Shown piece by piece: positions 9,176 through 19,083 of a stretch of DNA of 64,000 nt. The notes beneath the pieces were generated by a model. The model was not told the DNA's origin, did not search any database, and saw only the letters and a list, made by a program, of their open reading frames with translations. The stretch covers positions 1-64,000 of the forward strand of contig NZ_SCMX01000009.1 in NCBI RefSeq assembly GCF_005503625.1, in the 5' to 3' direction. The translations under genes and the position numbers were made by a program. Numbering within the stretch: the stretch's first letter is position 1; each line of letters begins with the position of its first letter. Source of the stretch: Cupriavidus sp. 2SB. GTDB taxonomy: Bacteria; Pseudomonadota; Gammaproteobacteria; Burkholderiales; Burkholderiaceae.

Positions 9176-11077
9176 TCAACGGGATAGCAGCATGTTCTGG
9201 TTGTACCGGCGCAGCGTCTCGATCAGCGTCTGGTTGTCAGGCTCCACCTTGGCCGCCTCGTTCCAGGTCTTGCGCGCTTCTTCGTGCTGGCCCAGGTGCC
9301 AGAGCACCTCGCCCAGATGCGCGCCGATCTCCGCCTCGGGTGCCTTGGCATACGCGGTGCGCAGCAGATCGGCCGCGGGTTGCAATTCGCCCTGTCGGTA
9401 CTTGACCCAGCCGAGGCTGTCCATGATGTAGGGATCGTCGGGGCCGAGTTCGGTCGCACGTTCCAGCAGCTTGCGCGCCTCGGGCAGGCGCTCGTTGCGA
9501 TCGGCCAGCGAGTAGCCCAGCGCGTTGTAGCCCTGCTTCTGTTCCGGCTGCAGCGCGATCACGCGGCGCAGGCGGGCTTCCATGTGGTCGTAGCGTTTCT
9601 CGCGCTCGTCGAGCATGGCCAGTTCATAAATCCAGTCGGCATTGTCCGGCTCGGCCTTGACGCGTTCGTCGAGCACCTTGCGCGCGCGGTCGTATGCCTT
9701 GCCGTCGAGCATGGCGGCCACTTCCGCCTGGCGGATGGCCGTGATGCGCTGGGCGCGCTGGGCCGGGTCCGGGATGTCCTCGGCATCGGCCAGCAGTTCG
9801 CCGAAAACGGCCTGGGAATCGTCGAACCGGCCCATGCGCGAGAGCAACTGGCCGCGCTTGGCCTGCGCTGCCGTGGCCAGGCGGCTGTCGTCGATGCGGT
9901 CCAGCCAGGTGATGGCGGTGGCGTAGTCCTTCTTTTCCTCTGCGATCTGGGCCAGGTACTGGTACGCGACGTCCGGGTTGGCCGCCGGCGACTTCTCGGC
10001 CATCTGCAGGTATTCCTTCAGATAGCGCTCGGCTTCGTCATAACTGCGCGCCTGCAGGCTGGTCAGGCCGAGTGCCAGCGGTACACGGGGATCGTTGGGA
10101 GCGACCTTGCGCAAGACCTCGAACTGGGTGCGCGCGGCCTCCATGTCGTTCTTCTGCAGATAGAGGCGTGCCAGCGTGATGTGACCGTTGACCGACGACG
10201 GAGACTTGGCCAGGAAGCGCTTCAGCACCTCGATGGACTTGTCCGTGGCGGCCTCGGCCTGCAATTCTGCGGACATCAGTGCCGCGGCTTCGAGGTCTGG
10301 CTTGATGCGCAGCGCCTGGTCGAGTTCGGTCAGCGCGCCCGGGCTGTCGCCCGCGGCTTCACGCGCCCGTGCCAACGCCAGATGCGTCTCGGCGAGCTTG
10401 GTATCGCTGGCGGTGATGCGCTGGAGCACACCCACGGCGCCAGCGGGATCGCTCGTGCGCGACATCTGCTGCTGCAGCAGCAGGATGGCCTCGCCGCGAT
10501 GGTTGGCAGGTGCGAGTGCCAGTTGCTGGCTCAGCAACGGCTCGGCTTCTTCCCAACGGGCACTGAGTACGAGCAGCGTGGACAGGACCTGCCGCGCTGC
10601 AGGCGACTTCGGCGCGAGTTCGGTCCAGAGCCGCGCGGCGTCAAGGGCTTGTTGAGAAGCACGTGCATTAAAGGCAATTTCCGTGGCGCGCTGCGCCAGG
10701 CGCGGATCGCGCGTTTCACGTGCTAGATCCATGTACGTGCGGTACGACGGACCCACCAGCCCGCGCTGCAGCGAAATCTCGGCAGCCAGCACGCGATAGA
10801 GAATATCCGCTGTCAGCGGCACATTGGGCAGCGGCGTGCGGGCAGACCGTGCGGTGGCCGGCGCGGGGATGTCGATCGCCTCGTCGTCGTTCTGAGCCAG
10901 CGTGGCCGGTGCGGCATGAGCAAGCGATGCGAACGCCAGACACGCGGCTACGCCCAGGGCGCGAGCATGGCGACGGAAGCGGCCCGCGGGCGAACCCGTC
11001 GGACCGAGGGCGGCAGAAGCGTTCATCGTCGAGGATTCCGGGCGCATGGCCTGAGTGGACAAGATTTGGTCCGGCAT
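9176..11077 (-). CDS. Exported tetratricopeptide-repeat protein
   Basis: This ~633-residue protein has a signal sequence (hydrophobic run ending SLAHAAPA) followed by an almost continuous array of TPR repeats. Examples are [20 protein letters not shown] and [22 protein letters not shown]. It lies directly upstream of lolB on the same strand and diverges from mutM. TPR arrays mediate protein-protein contacts, so a scaffold role in the cell envelope is likely, but no partner is visible. The start at 11077 has GGAG 9 bp upstream; the start at 11026, nearer the signal peptide, is the main alternative. Confidence 0.8.
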   Translation of the reverse strand: MPDQILSTQAMRPESSTMNASAALGPTGSPAGRFRRHARALGVAACLAFASLAHAAPATLAQNDDEAIDIPAPATARSARTPLPNVPLTADILYRVLAAEISLQRGLVGPSYRTYMDLARETRDPRLAQRATEIAFNARASQQALDAARLWTELAPKSPAARQVLSTLLVLSARWEEAEPLLSQQLALAPANHRGEAILLLQQQMSRTSDPAGAVGVLQRITASDTKLAETHLALARAREAAGDSPGALTELDQALRIKPDLEAAALMSAELQAEAATDKSIEVLKRFLAKSPSSVNGHITLARLYLQKNDMEAARTQFEVLRKVAPNDPRVPLALGLTSLQARSYDEAERYLKEYLQMAEKSPAANPDVAYQYLAQIAEEKKDYATAITWLDRIDDSRLATAAQAKRGQLLSRMGRFDDSQAVFGELLADAEDIPDPAQRAQRITAIRQAEVAAMLDGKAYDRARKVLDERVKAEPDNADWIYELAMLDEREKRYDHMEARLRRVIALQPEQKQGYNALGYSLADRNERLPEARKLLERATELGPDDPYIMDSLGWVKYRQGELQPAADLLRTAYAKAPEAEIGAHLGEVLWHLGQHEEARKTWNEAAKVEPDNQTLIETLRRYNQNMLLSR

Positions 11078-11309
11078 GAAACAAAGCTCCGGCGCACGGG
11101 GGCGTAGGGATGGATGGAGGCATTGTAGCCTGCCGGTACAATGCGCTGCTGGCGGCCAATGGTCGCTGCGTATGGGAACCCGCACAAACGTGCAGTCGTG
11201 CAGGAAACTCCCTGCGTGCTTGGAGCGCGAAACCGGGGCGGAGGTTCGACGGATCTGCGGATGTCCGCTCGAAAGCCGCTCGGGATGCCGGTTGGGAGAC
11301 ACGGGCGAG

Positions 11310-12206
11310 ATGCCAGAATTGCCAGAAGTCGAGGTCACGCGGCAGGGGTTGCTACCCCATGTGGTGGGCCGTCGCATCACCGAGGTAACAGTGCGCCATC
11401 GCGGCTTGCGCTGGCCGGTGGAACCCGAACTCGAAAGCCGGCTGACCGGACGCGTGGTGCGCCGCATCGAACGCCGGGGCAAATACCTGCTGCTGGAGTG
11501 TGTGCCCGAAACGCCTGAACCGCCCGACACGCCCGACACGGACGTCGCGGGTTGGCTGCTGGTGCATCTGGGCATGACCGGCACGCTGCGTGTCTATACC
11601 GATCCGCCGGCAGCCGGTGCGCATGACCACCTCGATCTGGTGCTGTCCGCGTCGCCCGGTGCCAGTCCAGGCGCCGAGGCCGATGTCGTCCTTCGCTTCC
11701 GAGATCCCCGACGATTCGGCGCCATCATCTGGACGCCGCTTGCCGAATCCGCCCTTTCCGAACATCCCTTGCTGCGCCGGCTGGGTATCGAACCGTTCGA
11801 TCCGCGTTTCGATGGCGCCTGGATGTACCGGCTCACGCGTGGCCGTAGCGTGGCGATCAAACAGGCACTGCTTGCCGGCGAGATCGTGGTTGGGGTGGGC
11901 AACATCTATTGCTCGGAGAGCCTGTTCCGCGCGGGCATTCGTCCCACCACGCCGGCCGGCCGGATCAGTCTGGCGCGCTACGAAAAGCTTGCCGTGGCCG
12001 TCCGCGAAACCTTGACGGAAGCCATCGCGCGCGGCGGCAGTACGCTGCGCGATTTCGTGCATAGCGACGGCAGCACCGGCTACTTCCAGCTCGATTGTTT
12101 TGTCTACGACAGGGCAGGGGAGCCATGTCGAGTTTGCGGCACCCCGATCCGCCAGATCGTGCAGGGACAGCGGTCCTCGTTCTATTGTCCGACGTGCCAG
12201 CGTTGA
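11310..12206 (+). CDS. mutM: Formamidopyrimidine-DNA glycosylase (Fpg/MutM)
   Basis: MutM removes 8-oxoguanine and ring-opened purines from DNA and nicks the strand. The catalytic N-terminus [13 protein letters not shown] is intact (Pro1 after Met removal, Glu2). The H2TH region ([16 protein letters not shown]) and the C-terminal zinc finger (CRVC ... CPTC) are present. At 298 residues it is ~25 longer than usual because of two inserts: an acidic Pro-rich one ([13 protein letters not shown]) before LVHLGMTG, and a second in the following beta-sheet. mutY lies two genes downstream. Confidence 0.95.
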   Translation: MPELPEVEVTRQGLLPHVVGRRITEVTVRHRGLRWPVEPELESRLTGRVVRRIERRGKYLLLECVPETPEPPDTPDTDVAGWLLVHLGMTGTLRVYTDPPAAGAHDHLDLVLSASPGASPGAEADVVLRFRDPRRFGAIIWTPLAESALSEHPLLRRLGIEPFDPRFDGAWMYRLTRGRSVAIKQALLAGEIVVGVGNIYCSESLFRAGIRPTTPAGRISLARYEKLAVAVRETLTEAIARGGSTLRDFVHSDGSTGYFQLDCFVYDRAGEPCRVCGTPIRQIVQGQRSSFYCPTCQR

Positions 12207-12361
12207 GTGGCGTCTGAGGCCAGATAAGGCATCGTCGGCGTGCCGATGGGCCGGCGCAACACTTCGCGTAACAGGAAGGCTGGAAGAGACTCGAATTCAA
12301 CAAATTTCGATAAGAACCCTGTATCGTGTGCGCAGACATAAAAAGTTACAAAAAGCGCCGT

Positions 12362-12381
12362 TATCCCCACCTCGTGGGGGA
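12362..12381. other. Inverted repeat upstream of the dynamin-like GTPase gene
   Basis: TATCCCCAC and GTGGGGGATA face each other around CTC, with one extra G in the right arm. It sits ~105 bp upstream of the GTPase start and has no T-run. It could be an operator or an RNA hairpin. The rest of the 281-bp gap shows nothing else. Confidence 0.4.
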
Positions 12382-12487
12382 TAGGCGCGGCGCCTGACAT
12401 CGGGTCCGCAGGGTCAGCGGGCAGCCCGGTCCCAGGCGTGAACAGGTAGCGCCCAAAACCATAATCCAGCCGAACAGCGATCACTCC

Positions 12488-14431
12488 ATGACGAGCCTCG
12501 CCCATCAATTCGAACAATACGGCGCCTGGAGAACCGGGGTCCTTCAGTCACTCGCGGAATTCCAGTCCTGGTTGCAGCAATACGATCTGCACGACGCCAC
12601 CACGGAAGACCGTGCGCAGCGCATCCAGAGCGTGCTCAAGAGCGACCGGCTCAAGGTCGCGTTCATTGCCGAGTTTTCGCGCGGCAAGAGCGAACTGATC
12701 AACGCGATCTTCTTTGCCGACTACGGCCGCCGCATCTTGCCGTCTTCGGCCGGGCGCACGACGATGTGCCCGACCGAGTTGCGCTACGACGAGAACGAGC
12801 AGCCATGCATCCGCCTGCTGCCCATCGAGACGCGCCTGCAGGACGCTTCCACGGCCGACTTCATGGAGCCGGGCTCGGCGAATTCGCACTGGACCTCGGT
12901 GCCGCTCGATCCGTCGTCGCCGGAAGGCATGCTCGCCGCGTTCCAGCACGTGGTGGAAACCACGCGCGTGACGCCGGCCATGGCGGAATCGCTGGGCCTT
13001 TACAACGAGAACGATCCCGACGCCGCGTATGCGGTGGATGCCGATGGTATGGTCGAGGTCTCGCGCTGGCGCCACGCGGTGATCAATTTTCCGCATCCGC
13101 TGCTGCGCCAGGGTCTGGTCATCCTCGACACACCGGGTCTGAACGCGATCGGCACCGAGCCGGAACTGACGCTGCGGCTGATTCCCGATGCCCACGTCGT
13201 GGTGTTCGTGCTGGCCGCCGATGCCGGCGTGACCAAGAGCGACCTTGCCCTGTGGCGTTCGCATGTGGGGGCTGGCCATCGTCGCGGCTGCCTGGCCGTG
13301 CTCAACAAGATCGACGGGCTGTGGGACCCGCTGAAGTCGTCGCCGGAAATCGCTGGCGAAATCGCGCGACAGGTTCGGTCCACGGCGCAGACGCTGGGGA
13401 TCGAGGAACGCCGCGTGTATCCGGTGTCCGCCCAGAAGGGGCTGGTGGCCAAGGTCACGAACGACCCGGCCATGCTCGTACGCAGCAACCTGATGCAGTT
13501 CGAGAGCGTGCTGAGCGACCAGCTCATTCCGCAACGCCGGGAGATTGTTTCGGACCAGGTGCACCGGCTGGTGCAGGATATGTCGCGCGGTGCGCAGCAA
13601 CTGCTGCAAAGTCGCCGCCGCGATATCGTCGAGCAGTTGTTCGAACTGCGCGGGCTGCGTGGCAAGAACCACGCGATGGTCAAGCACATGCTGCTGCGCG
13701 TGCAGGGCGAGAAGGAAGAATTCGAGCAGAGCATCGCCAAGTTCCAGGCGCTGCGTCTGGTGTTCGGCCGCCATAGCGCGGACATCATCAAGAGCCTGCA
13801 ACTGCGCGACGTGCGCCGCACGATGCGCGACAAGCGCGAACAGATGAAGGAGCGCTTCTTCTCGCGCGGCCTGCGCGAAGACATGGAAGGGCTGTTCGGC
13901 CAGTTGATCGGCCTGATCGAAGATGCCGACCAGAAGATTGCGGGGCTGCATCAACTCGTGGAGAGCATGTACCGGCGCTTCAACGCCGAGCATGGCTTCA
14001 CGCTGCCTTCGCCGATGCAATTCGTGACCTCGCGCTACACCAACGAGCTGCAGGAAACTCTGGCGCTGGTCAATGCGCACTTCGGCACGGTCAGCATGCT
14101 CACGCGTTCGCGGCCGCAACTGGTGCAGAACGCGTTCGCGACGATGGCCAGCCGCGTGCTGGAGAATTTCCGCGATCTGAACCGCGATATCGAGATCTGG
14201 CTCAAGTCCGTAATGACGCCGCTCGAAGCGCAGGTGCGCGAGCACCAGAAGCAACTGCGCCGCCGCGTGGATTCGATCGAACGGATTCACGAAGCCACCG
14301 ACACGCTCGAAAGCCGCATCGCGGAACTCGAGGAAGTGCTCAATGGCCTGGACGAGCGCAGCGGGAAGATCGAATTGTATGCGCGCAAGATGATCACCCC
14401 GCAGCTTGAAGCAGAAGTGAAAGCGGCGTAG
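12488..14431 (+). CDS. Dynamin-like GTPase
   Basis: This 647-residue protein has a large N-terminal GTPase domain: the G1 loop AEFSRGKS near residue 60, a SAGRTTMCPTE segment with the G2 Thr, G3 in LDTPGLNAIG, and G4 NKID. A long helical region follows (residues ~350-640) that should form a dynamin-type stalk. There is no clear transmembrane segment, so any membrane contact would be peripheral. Bacterial dynamins remodel or protect membranes; the role here is unknown. It lies between mutM and mutY and ends at a strong terminator. It is a single gene, not the usual paired bacterial dynamins. Confidence 0.88.
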   Translation: MTSLAHQFEQYGAWRTGVLQSLAEFQSWLQQYDLHDATTEDRAQRIQSVLKSDRLKVAFIAEFSRGKSELINAIFFADYGRRILPSSAGRTTMCPTELRYDENEQPCIRLLPIETRLQDASTADFMEPGSANSHWTSVPLDPSSPEGMLAAFQHVVETTRVTPAMAESLGLYNENDPDAAYAVDADGMVEVSRWRHAVINFPHPLLRQGLVILDTPGLNAIGTEPELTLRLIPDAHVVVFVLAADAGVTKSDLALWRSHVGAGHRRGCLAVLNKIDGLWDPLKSSPEIAGEIARQVRSTAQTLGIEERRVYPVSAQKGLVAKVTNDPAMLVRSNLMQFESVLSDQLIPQRREIVSDQVHRLVQDMSRGAQQLLQSRRRDIVEQLFELRGLRGKNHAMVKHMLLRVQGEKEEFEQSIAKFQALRLVFGRHSADIIKSLQLRDVRRTMRDKREQMKERFFSRGLREDMEGLFGQLIGLIEDADQKIAGLHQLVESMYRRFNAEHGFTLPSPMQFVTSRYTNELQETLALVNAHFGTVSMLTRSRPQLVQNAFATMASRVLENFRDLNRDIEIWLKSVMTPLEAQVREHQKQLRRRVDSIERIHEATDTLESRIAELEEVLNGLDERSGKIELYARKMITPQLEAEVKAA

Positions 14432-14481
14432 GGCTTGCAGTCGAATCGACAGGGGGCGCGCTGCCCCCGATGTATCATGTG

Positions 14482-14507
14482 GCGCCGCCTCGGAGCGGCG
14501 CTTTTTT
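14482..14507 (+). terminator. Rho-independent terminator between the GTPase gene and mutY
   Basis: GCGCCGC pairs with GCGGCGC around CTCGGA and is followed by six T residues. It separates the GTPase transcript from mutY, whose ATG is 20 bp further on. Confidence 0.85.
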
Positions 14508-14526
14508 CATTCCAAGATACCCCGCA

Positions 14527-15699
14527 ATGCCCCGCAAGTCCGCCGCTGCTCGCGCCTCCGTCCCCGCTCCTGAAGCCGTTGTCCGGGACATCACCGTTCC
14601 GCCGGATTTCGGTATGCGTGTGGTGAACTGGCAGCGCCAGCATGGCCGGCATGACCTGCCGTGGCAGAACACCCGCGACCCCTATCGCATCTGGCTGTCC
14701 GAGATCATGCTGCAGCAGACGCAGGTGGCGGCCGTGATCGAGTATTTCCAGCGCTTCCTCGCCGCACTGCCTACCGTGGCCGATCTGGCTGCGGCACCGG
14801 CGGATCAGGTGATGGCGTTATGGGCTGGCCTGGGCTACTACTCGCGCGCACGCAACCTGCATCGTTGCGCGAAGGCTGTGGTCGACGAGCATGGTGGTGT
14901 CTTCCCGACCGATCCGGCCGTGCTCGTCACGTTGCCGGGCATCGGACGCTCCACTGCGGCGGCAATTGCTGCGTTCAGCGCGGGTGTTCGTTCGCCGATT
15001 CTCGACGGCAATGTGAAGCGCGTCTTTGCGCGCGTGTTCGGTATCCACGGCTATCCGGGCGAGCGCGCCATCGAGACGCGCATGTGGGCGCTGGCAGAAC
15101 AGGCCTTGCCGCCGGCTGGTCCGCAGCAGGCCGAGGACATGGTGGCCTACACGCAAGGCGTGATGGATCTCGGTGCCACACTGTGCTCGCGCGGTAAGCC
15201 CACCTGCGTGACCGATGCCTCGGCATGCCCGTTGGCTGCGGACTGCGTGGCGCGCCGCGATAACCTGACGGCCGTGCTGCCTACGCCCAAACCGCGTGCG
15301 GCGATTCCAGAGCGCAGCACTGTCATGCTGATCGTGCGAAATGGGCGCGACGTGCTGGTGACACTGCGCCCCGACAGTGGCATCTGGGGCGGCCTGTGGA
15401 GCCTGCCGGAGATGGCCGTGGAGTCCGTGCCTTTCGATGCCGAAGCCGCCGAAGACGCCGCACTCGACATGGCGCGCCAGTATGGAAAACCGGAGCGTGC
15501 CTGGCTCGCAGGCGAGCTCACGCACGTCTTCACGCACTTTCGATTGCTGATTCGCGCGATTCGCATTGATATGGAAGGAACGGACTGGAAGGGCGATGCC
15601 AGTAGCCGCTGGCTGTCGCTCGACGATCTGGACGCGCTGGGCACGCCTGCGCCGGTGCGAAAGCTGCTCGACGATCAGGCGCGTATCGGACTGTTCTGA
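14527..15699 (+). CDS. mutY: A/G-specific adenine glycosylase MutY
   Basis: MutY removes adenine mispaired with 8-oxoguanine, completing the GO repair system with MutM. The 390-residue product has SEIMLQQTQVAAV with the catalytic Glu, the helix-hairpin-helix LPGIGRSTAAAIAAF ending at the expected Asp in ILDGNVKR, and a C-terminal NUDIX-like domain (LRPDSGIWGGLWSLPE) for 8-oxoG recognition. The iron-sulfur cysteines are spaced C-x6-C-x6-C-x5-C, where E. coli has C-x6-C-x2-C-x5-C. The ATG at 14527 avoids reading through the terminator just upstream. Confidence 0.95.
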   Translation: MPRKSAAARASVPAPEAVVRDITVPPDFGMRVVNWQRQHGRHDLPWQNTRDPYRIWLSEIMLQQTQVAAVIEYFQRFLAALPTVADLAAAPADQVMALWAGLGYYSRARNLHRCAKAVVDEHGGVFPTDPAVLVTLPGIGRSTAAAIAAFSAGVRSPILDGNVKRVFARVFGIHGYPGERAIETRMWALAEQALPPAGPQQAEDMVAYTQGVMDLGATLCSRGKPTCVTDASACPLAADCVARRDNLTAVLPTPKPRAAIPERSTVMLIVRNGRDVLVTLRPDSGIWGGLWSLPEMAVESVPFDAEAAEDAALDMARQYGKPERAWLAGELTHVFTHFRLLIRAIRIDMEGTDWKGDASSRWLSLDDLDALGTPAPVRKLLDDQARIGLF

Positions 15700-15714
15700 G
15701 CACCTGACCTAAAG

Positions 15715-16368
15715 TCAGACGATGTGATGCTGCCGCATATAGCGATGCACGATCTCGATGCGTATGCCCGCGTCGGGCAGCGCCATCAGCATCTGCTTGG
15801 CCTTGAGGGGCACAGGCAGCAGTTCGCATAGACGGTTCGCGACCCAGCTCGGGTCATCCCACAGATACGGTTCGGAGAAAGGCAGCTTCGACTTATCGGG
15901 CTGCTCGGTGTGCAGCGAGGACACGATTCTGCGTAGTGCCGACAGGCATTCGCCCAGCAGTTCGAGCTTGCAGTCGATGACATCGGCGGGGAGCACTTCA
16001 GCCTCGGCCACTACCAGTCCGTCGTCACGCGTGGTGTGGGACAGCACACGGAAGCGTTGCCGCCCGCGTGTCTCGATGAGCAGCACACCAAGTTGCTCCA
16101 CGTTGCAGTCGACGATCTCGGCCAGGCAGCCGATCTCTTCGGGCGTGGTGGCGTGGCCGGGACGCGCAACCTCTTCGCCGCTGGCAATCAGACAGACGCC
16201 GAACGGTGTGCCGTCCCGCATGCAGTTGCGCACCATGTCCACGTAGCGCTTTTCGAAGACGCGCAGCGGCAGGCGGCCATCGGGGAACAGGACCGTGTTG
16301 AGGGGAAACAGTGGCAACGCATCCAGGATGGGAAGTGGGGATGCGGTGTCGGTAGAGGATGTCGACAT
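15715..16368 (-). CDS. LON substrate-binding-domain protein
   Basis: This 217-residue protein consists of a single N-terminal Lon (LAN) domain: it starts near LPLFPLNTVLFPDGRLPLRVFE and has LIASGEEV and the ETRGRQRFRVL segment. There is no AAA or protease domain, so it is a stand-alone LON-domain protein and not a truncated Lon. Its function is not established. It converges on mutY with 15 bp between stop codons. Confidence 0.88.
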   Translation of the reverse strand: MSTSSTDTASPLPILDALPLFPLNTVLFPDGRLPLRVFEKRYVDMVRNCMRDGTPFGVCLIASGEEVARPGHATTPEEIGCLAEIVDCNVEQLGVLLIETRGRQRFRVLSHTTRDDGLVVAEAEVLPADVIDCKLELLGECLSALRRIVSSLHTEQPDKSKLPFSEPYLWDDPSWVANRLCELLPVPLKAKQMLMALPDAGIRIEIVHRYMRQHHIV

Positions 16369-16450
16369 GCGAAGGGCCGCTCCAATGACGCGACAGAAAC
16401 GCGACGGTGACGTGACGACGCCCGGCGCGCCGTCCGCTCAAGACCGCATC

Positions 16451-17371
16451 TCAGCCGCCAGAGGCCATTTCGCGGTGTCTGACCAGCACATTACCATGCG
16501 CCCGGAAATAGTTGGCGAGTCTTTCCGCGATGAACACCGAGCGGTGCTGCCCGCCCGTACAGCCGATGGCGACGGTCAGGTAGCTACGGTTATCGGCAAT
16601 GAAACTCGGTAGCCACTTCTCCACATAGGCGCGGATGTCCTCGGCCATCGCCAGCACCATCGGCTGGCTCTGCAGGAAATCCACGACCGGTGCATCGCGG
16701 CCCGTCAGCGGGCGCAGCGCCAGGTCGTAGTAGGGATTGGGCAACGAGCGGACATCGAACACCATGTCGGCATCGCTGGGTACCCCGTGCTTGAATCCGA
16801 ACGATTCGAACAGCAGTGTGAGCGGTTCGCTCTCGGTGCCACCGTTGCTGCTGATCAGTTCCTTGATCCAGCTGCGTAGCGTATTGGTTCGCACGTTGCT
16901 GGTATCGATGCGATGGGCCGATTCGGATAGCGGGCTCAACAGCTCCCGCTCCATCTCGATGGCTTCGATCAGCGAGGTATCGCTGGCGGCAGCTTCTGCT
17001 TCCGCCTCGGCCTTGTCCGGCCCTGTTCCGCCATTTGCGCTGCCGACACGCGTCGAGAGCGGGTGGCGGCGTCGTGTTTCGGAATAGCGCTGCACCAGCG
17101 CATCGGTGTTGGCAGTCAGGAACAGCACCTGCACCTGATGCTGGGCCGACAGTTCGCGCACGGTATCGGGCAGGCGCGCCAGCGATTCGCGGCTGCGAAT
17201 ATCGGTGGCCACGCCCAGGTGCGAGTAGCCCTGGTCGGCCAGATAGGTGGCGAGTTCGGGGATGAACTGGGCTGGCAGGTTGTCGACGCAGTAGTAGCCC
17301 GCGTCTTCCAGAACGTTCAGGGCGACCGACTTACCCGAGCCGGAGATCCCGGTGATAAGAATGATCCGCAT
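16451..17371 (-). CDS. rapZ: RapZ, RNase adapter / nucleotide-binding protein
   Basis: In E. coli RapZ binds glucosamine 6-phosphate and directs RNase E to the sRNA GlmZ. The Walker A GISGSGKS is at residues 8-15, DNLP follows, and the C-terminal domain ends with [17 protein letters not shown], the conserved phosphosugar-binding part. At 306 residues it is ~20 longer than E. coli RapZ because of an Ala/Glu-rich linker (near [16 protein letters not shown]) between the domains. The ATG at 17371 starts MRIILITG; upstream codons are ignored. Confidence 0.95.
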   Translation of the reverse strand: MRIILITGISGSGKSVALNVLEDAGYYCVDNLPAQFIPELATYLADQGYSHLGVATDIRSRESLARLPDTVRELSAQHQVQVLFLTANTDALVQRYSETRRRHPLSTRVGSANGGTGPDKAEAEAEAAASDTSLIEAIEMERELLSPLSESAHRIDTSNVRTNTLRSWIKELISSNGGTESEPLTLLFESFGFKHGVPSDADMVFDVRSLPNPYYDLALRPLTGRDAPVVDFLQSQPMVLAMAEDIRAYVEKWLPSFIADNRSYLTVAIGCTGGQHRSVFIAERLANYFRAHGNVLVRHREMASGG

Positions 17372-17474
17372 AGCGACGCAAGGATAGCACCGCATGATGG
17401 CCGCGTCATGACAGCGCTTCTCGATTGGAGGTTGCGGCGGGCATTTAACGACAGAACGCGACAGATGCTAAGAA

Positions 17475-17504
17475 AAATGGCGAACCGCATCCGATTCGCC
17501 ATTT
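17475..17504 (-). terminator. Terminator of the PsiF-repeat gene
   Basis: AAATGGCGAA and TTCGCCATTT form a perfect 10-bp stem around a 10-nt loop. On the minus strand it is followed by a T-rich stretch. It lies 33 bp after the stop of the PsiF-repeat gene. Confidence 0.75.
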
Positions 17505-17536
17505 ATCGCCTGGAACCGCCACAGGGCGGATCAGGA

Positions 17537-17872
17537 TCAGGCCGGTTTGGCCGACAGGCACTCGCTCTGCGCCTTCTTGTATTCGTCGCCCTTCTTGCCC
17601 TTGTTGGCCTTGGCGCAGGCAGCCATTTTTTCCTGCTGGGTTTTCGGCTCGGCTGCGGCGGCCGGGCCAGAGCCGGACAGGCATTCGCTCTGGGCCTTCT
17701 TGTACTCGTCGCCCTTCTTGCCCTTGTTAGCCTTGGCGCAGGCTGCCATCTTTTCCTGTTGTGCCGTCTTGCCCGATTTCTCGGCCGCAGCCGGAGCCGA
17801 TGCGCCTTGGGCAAACGCTGCCGTGGCGAACAGCGGGGTCACCAGCACACACATCGCGATCAGTTTCTTCAT
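17537..17872 (-). CDS. PsiF-repeat small exported protein
   Basis: This 111-residue protein has a clear signal peptide (MKKLIAMCVLVTPLFATAAFA). Its mature part is two nearly identical PsiF repeats, each running QEKMAACAKANKGKKGDEYK and ending KAQSECLS with two Cys, probably one disulfide per repeat. PsiF in E. coli belongs to the phosphate-starvation regulon, but its function is unknown. Placement between hprK and rapZ, with terminators on both sides, makes it a separate transcription unit inside the rpoN-ptsN region. Start and ribosome site (GGAGAGAAGC) are convincing. Confidence 0.9.
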   Translation of the reverse strand: MKKLIAMCVLVTPLFATAAFAQGASAPAAAEKSGKTAQQEKMAACAKANKGKKGDEYKKAQSECLSGSGPAAAAEPKTQQEKMAACAKANKGKKGDEYKKAQSECLSAKPA

Positions 17873-17999
17873 GCTTCTCTCCTGGCTGTGGAAAAACACT
17901 TTCATGGGCAATCCGAACGGGATGGCGGCCATTACAGCACAAAACGGCGCGTGTGCGGCTGCCGTTGACGCAGCGGCAGGCCAGCTTGTAAGGAAATGA

Positions 18000-18027
18000 A
18001 AACGCCCGCTGAATGAAGCGGGCGTTT
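18000..18027 (-). terminator. Terminator of the ptsN-hprK unit
   Basis: AAACGCCCGCT and AGCGGGCGTTT form a perfect 11-bp stem around GAATGA, with T-rich flank on the minus strand. It lies 27 bp past the hprK stop. Confidence 0.8.
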
Positions 18028-18053
18028 GCGGGAAAGCGATGTTCGGAAAATGC

Positions 18054-19025
18054 CTAGAGCAACCGGCCCTGTCCGCGTGACACCACATCGGCTTGCATGG
18101 CCGCACGCTGCCGGTCCATGAAGTCGCGCAGCGTGTCGATGCCGCGCAGGCGCAGTATCGTGTTGCGCACGGCGGCTTCCACCAGCACGGCGAGATTTCG
18201 ACCGGCTGCCACCTGGATCTTCACCATGTGGATGGGCAGGCCGAGCACGTCGAGGTATTGCGAATCCAGCGGCAGGCGCTCGAACTCGCCATCGTTGCGG
18301 CGGACGAGTTGAACCACGAGCTTGATCTTCATTTTCCGGCGTACGGCCGTTTCACCGAAGATCGTCTTGATATCGAGCAGGCCAAGGCCGCGCACTTCGA
18401 GCAGGTTCTGCAGCAGCGGCGGGCAGCGGCCCTCGATGAAGTCTGGACCCAGCCGCACGAAATCCACGGCATCGTCGGCCACGAGGCCATGGCCGCGCGA
18501 AATCAGTTCCAGGCCCAGTTCGCTCTTGCCCAGGCCCGATTCGCCCATGATCAGCACGCCCATGCCGAGGATGTCGAGGAACACGCCGTGCATCGTCACG
18601 CGCGGTGCCGAGATACGCGACAGGTACAGGCGCAGGTGATCGATCACGGCCGCCGACGATACCGGCGTGGTGAACAGCGGCGTGGACGAACGCGTGCAGC
18701 GCAGTTCGAGGTCGGGCGGCGGCTCCATGCCGTCGGCGATGACCAGGAAGGGCGGCTCGAGCAGGATCAGCTCGCCCATCTGACGCTTGCGCGGCTCGTC
18801 GTCGAGACGCTGGTAATAAAGGATTTCGGGTTTGCCGAGCACCTGGATCCGGTTCGGGTGGATCAGGTTCAAGTGGCCCACGAGGTCCGCCGCGGAGGTG
18901 GCTTCACGCGCGAACTCGACATCGAAGGCGCGGTCCGCACCTTCAAGGCCGGCGACCCACGACAGTTTGATGTCTGCTGCGTTGTCGTCGAAGATCGACT
19001 GCGAGGTGACGCCGGTGAGTTCCAT
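18054..19025 (-). CDS. hprK: HPr kinase/phosphorylase
   Basis: HprK phosphorylates and dephosphorylates the PTS protein HPr on a serine. The 323-residue protein has an N-terminal HprK domain and a C-terminal kinase domain with Walker A GESGLGKS at residues 161-168, then [12 protein letters not shown] and the HprK signature [10 protein letters not shown]. Betaproteobacteria keep HprK beside ptsN although sugar PTS transport is limited, so it probably serves the nitrogen PTS. It lies 58 bp downstream of ptsN. Confidence 0.96.
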   Translation of the reverse strand: MELTGVTSQSIFDDNAADIKLSWVAGLEGADRAFDVEFAREATSAADLVGHLNLIHPNRIQVLGKPEILYYQRLDDEPRKRQMGELILLEPPFLVIADGMEPPPDLELRCTRSSTPLFTTPVSSAAVIDHLRLYLSRISAPRVTMHGVFLDILGMGVLIMGESGLGKSELGLELISRGHGLVADDAVDFVRLGPDFIEGRCPPLLQNLLEVRGLGLLDIKTIFGETAVRRKMKIKLVVQLVRRNDGEFERLPLDSQYLDVLGLPIHMVKIQVAAGRNLAVLVEAAVRNTILRLRGIDTLRDFMDRQRAAMQADVVSRGQGRLL

Positions 19026-19083
19026 GCGGGATGACTTTCAGGAGGGGCGGTAGGACAGTGGGCTGCGGCGGGCGATTCCGGCG

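Noticed and set aside
9284-10726. 480-codon plus-strand frame opposite the TPR gene
   Set aside because: Shadow of the TPR repeats on the minus strand; no ribosome site and no known motif.
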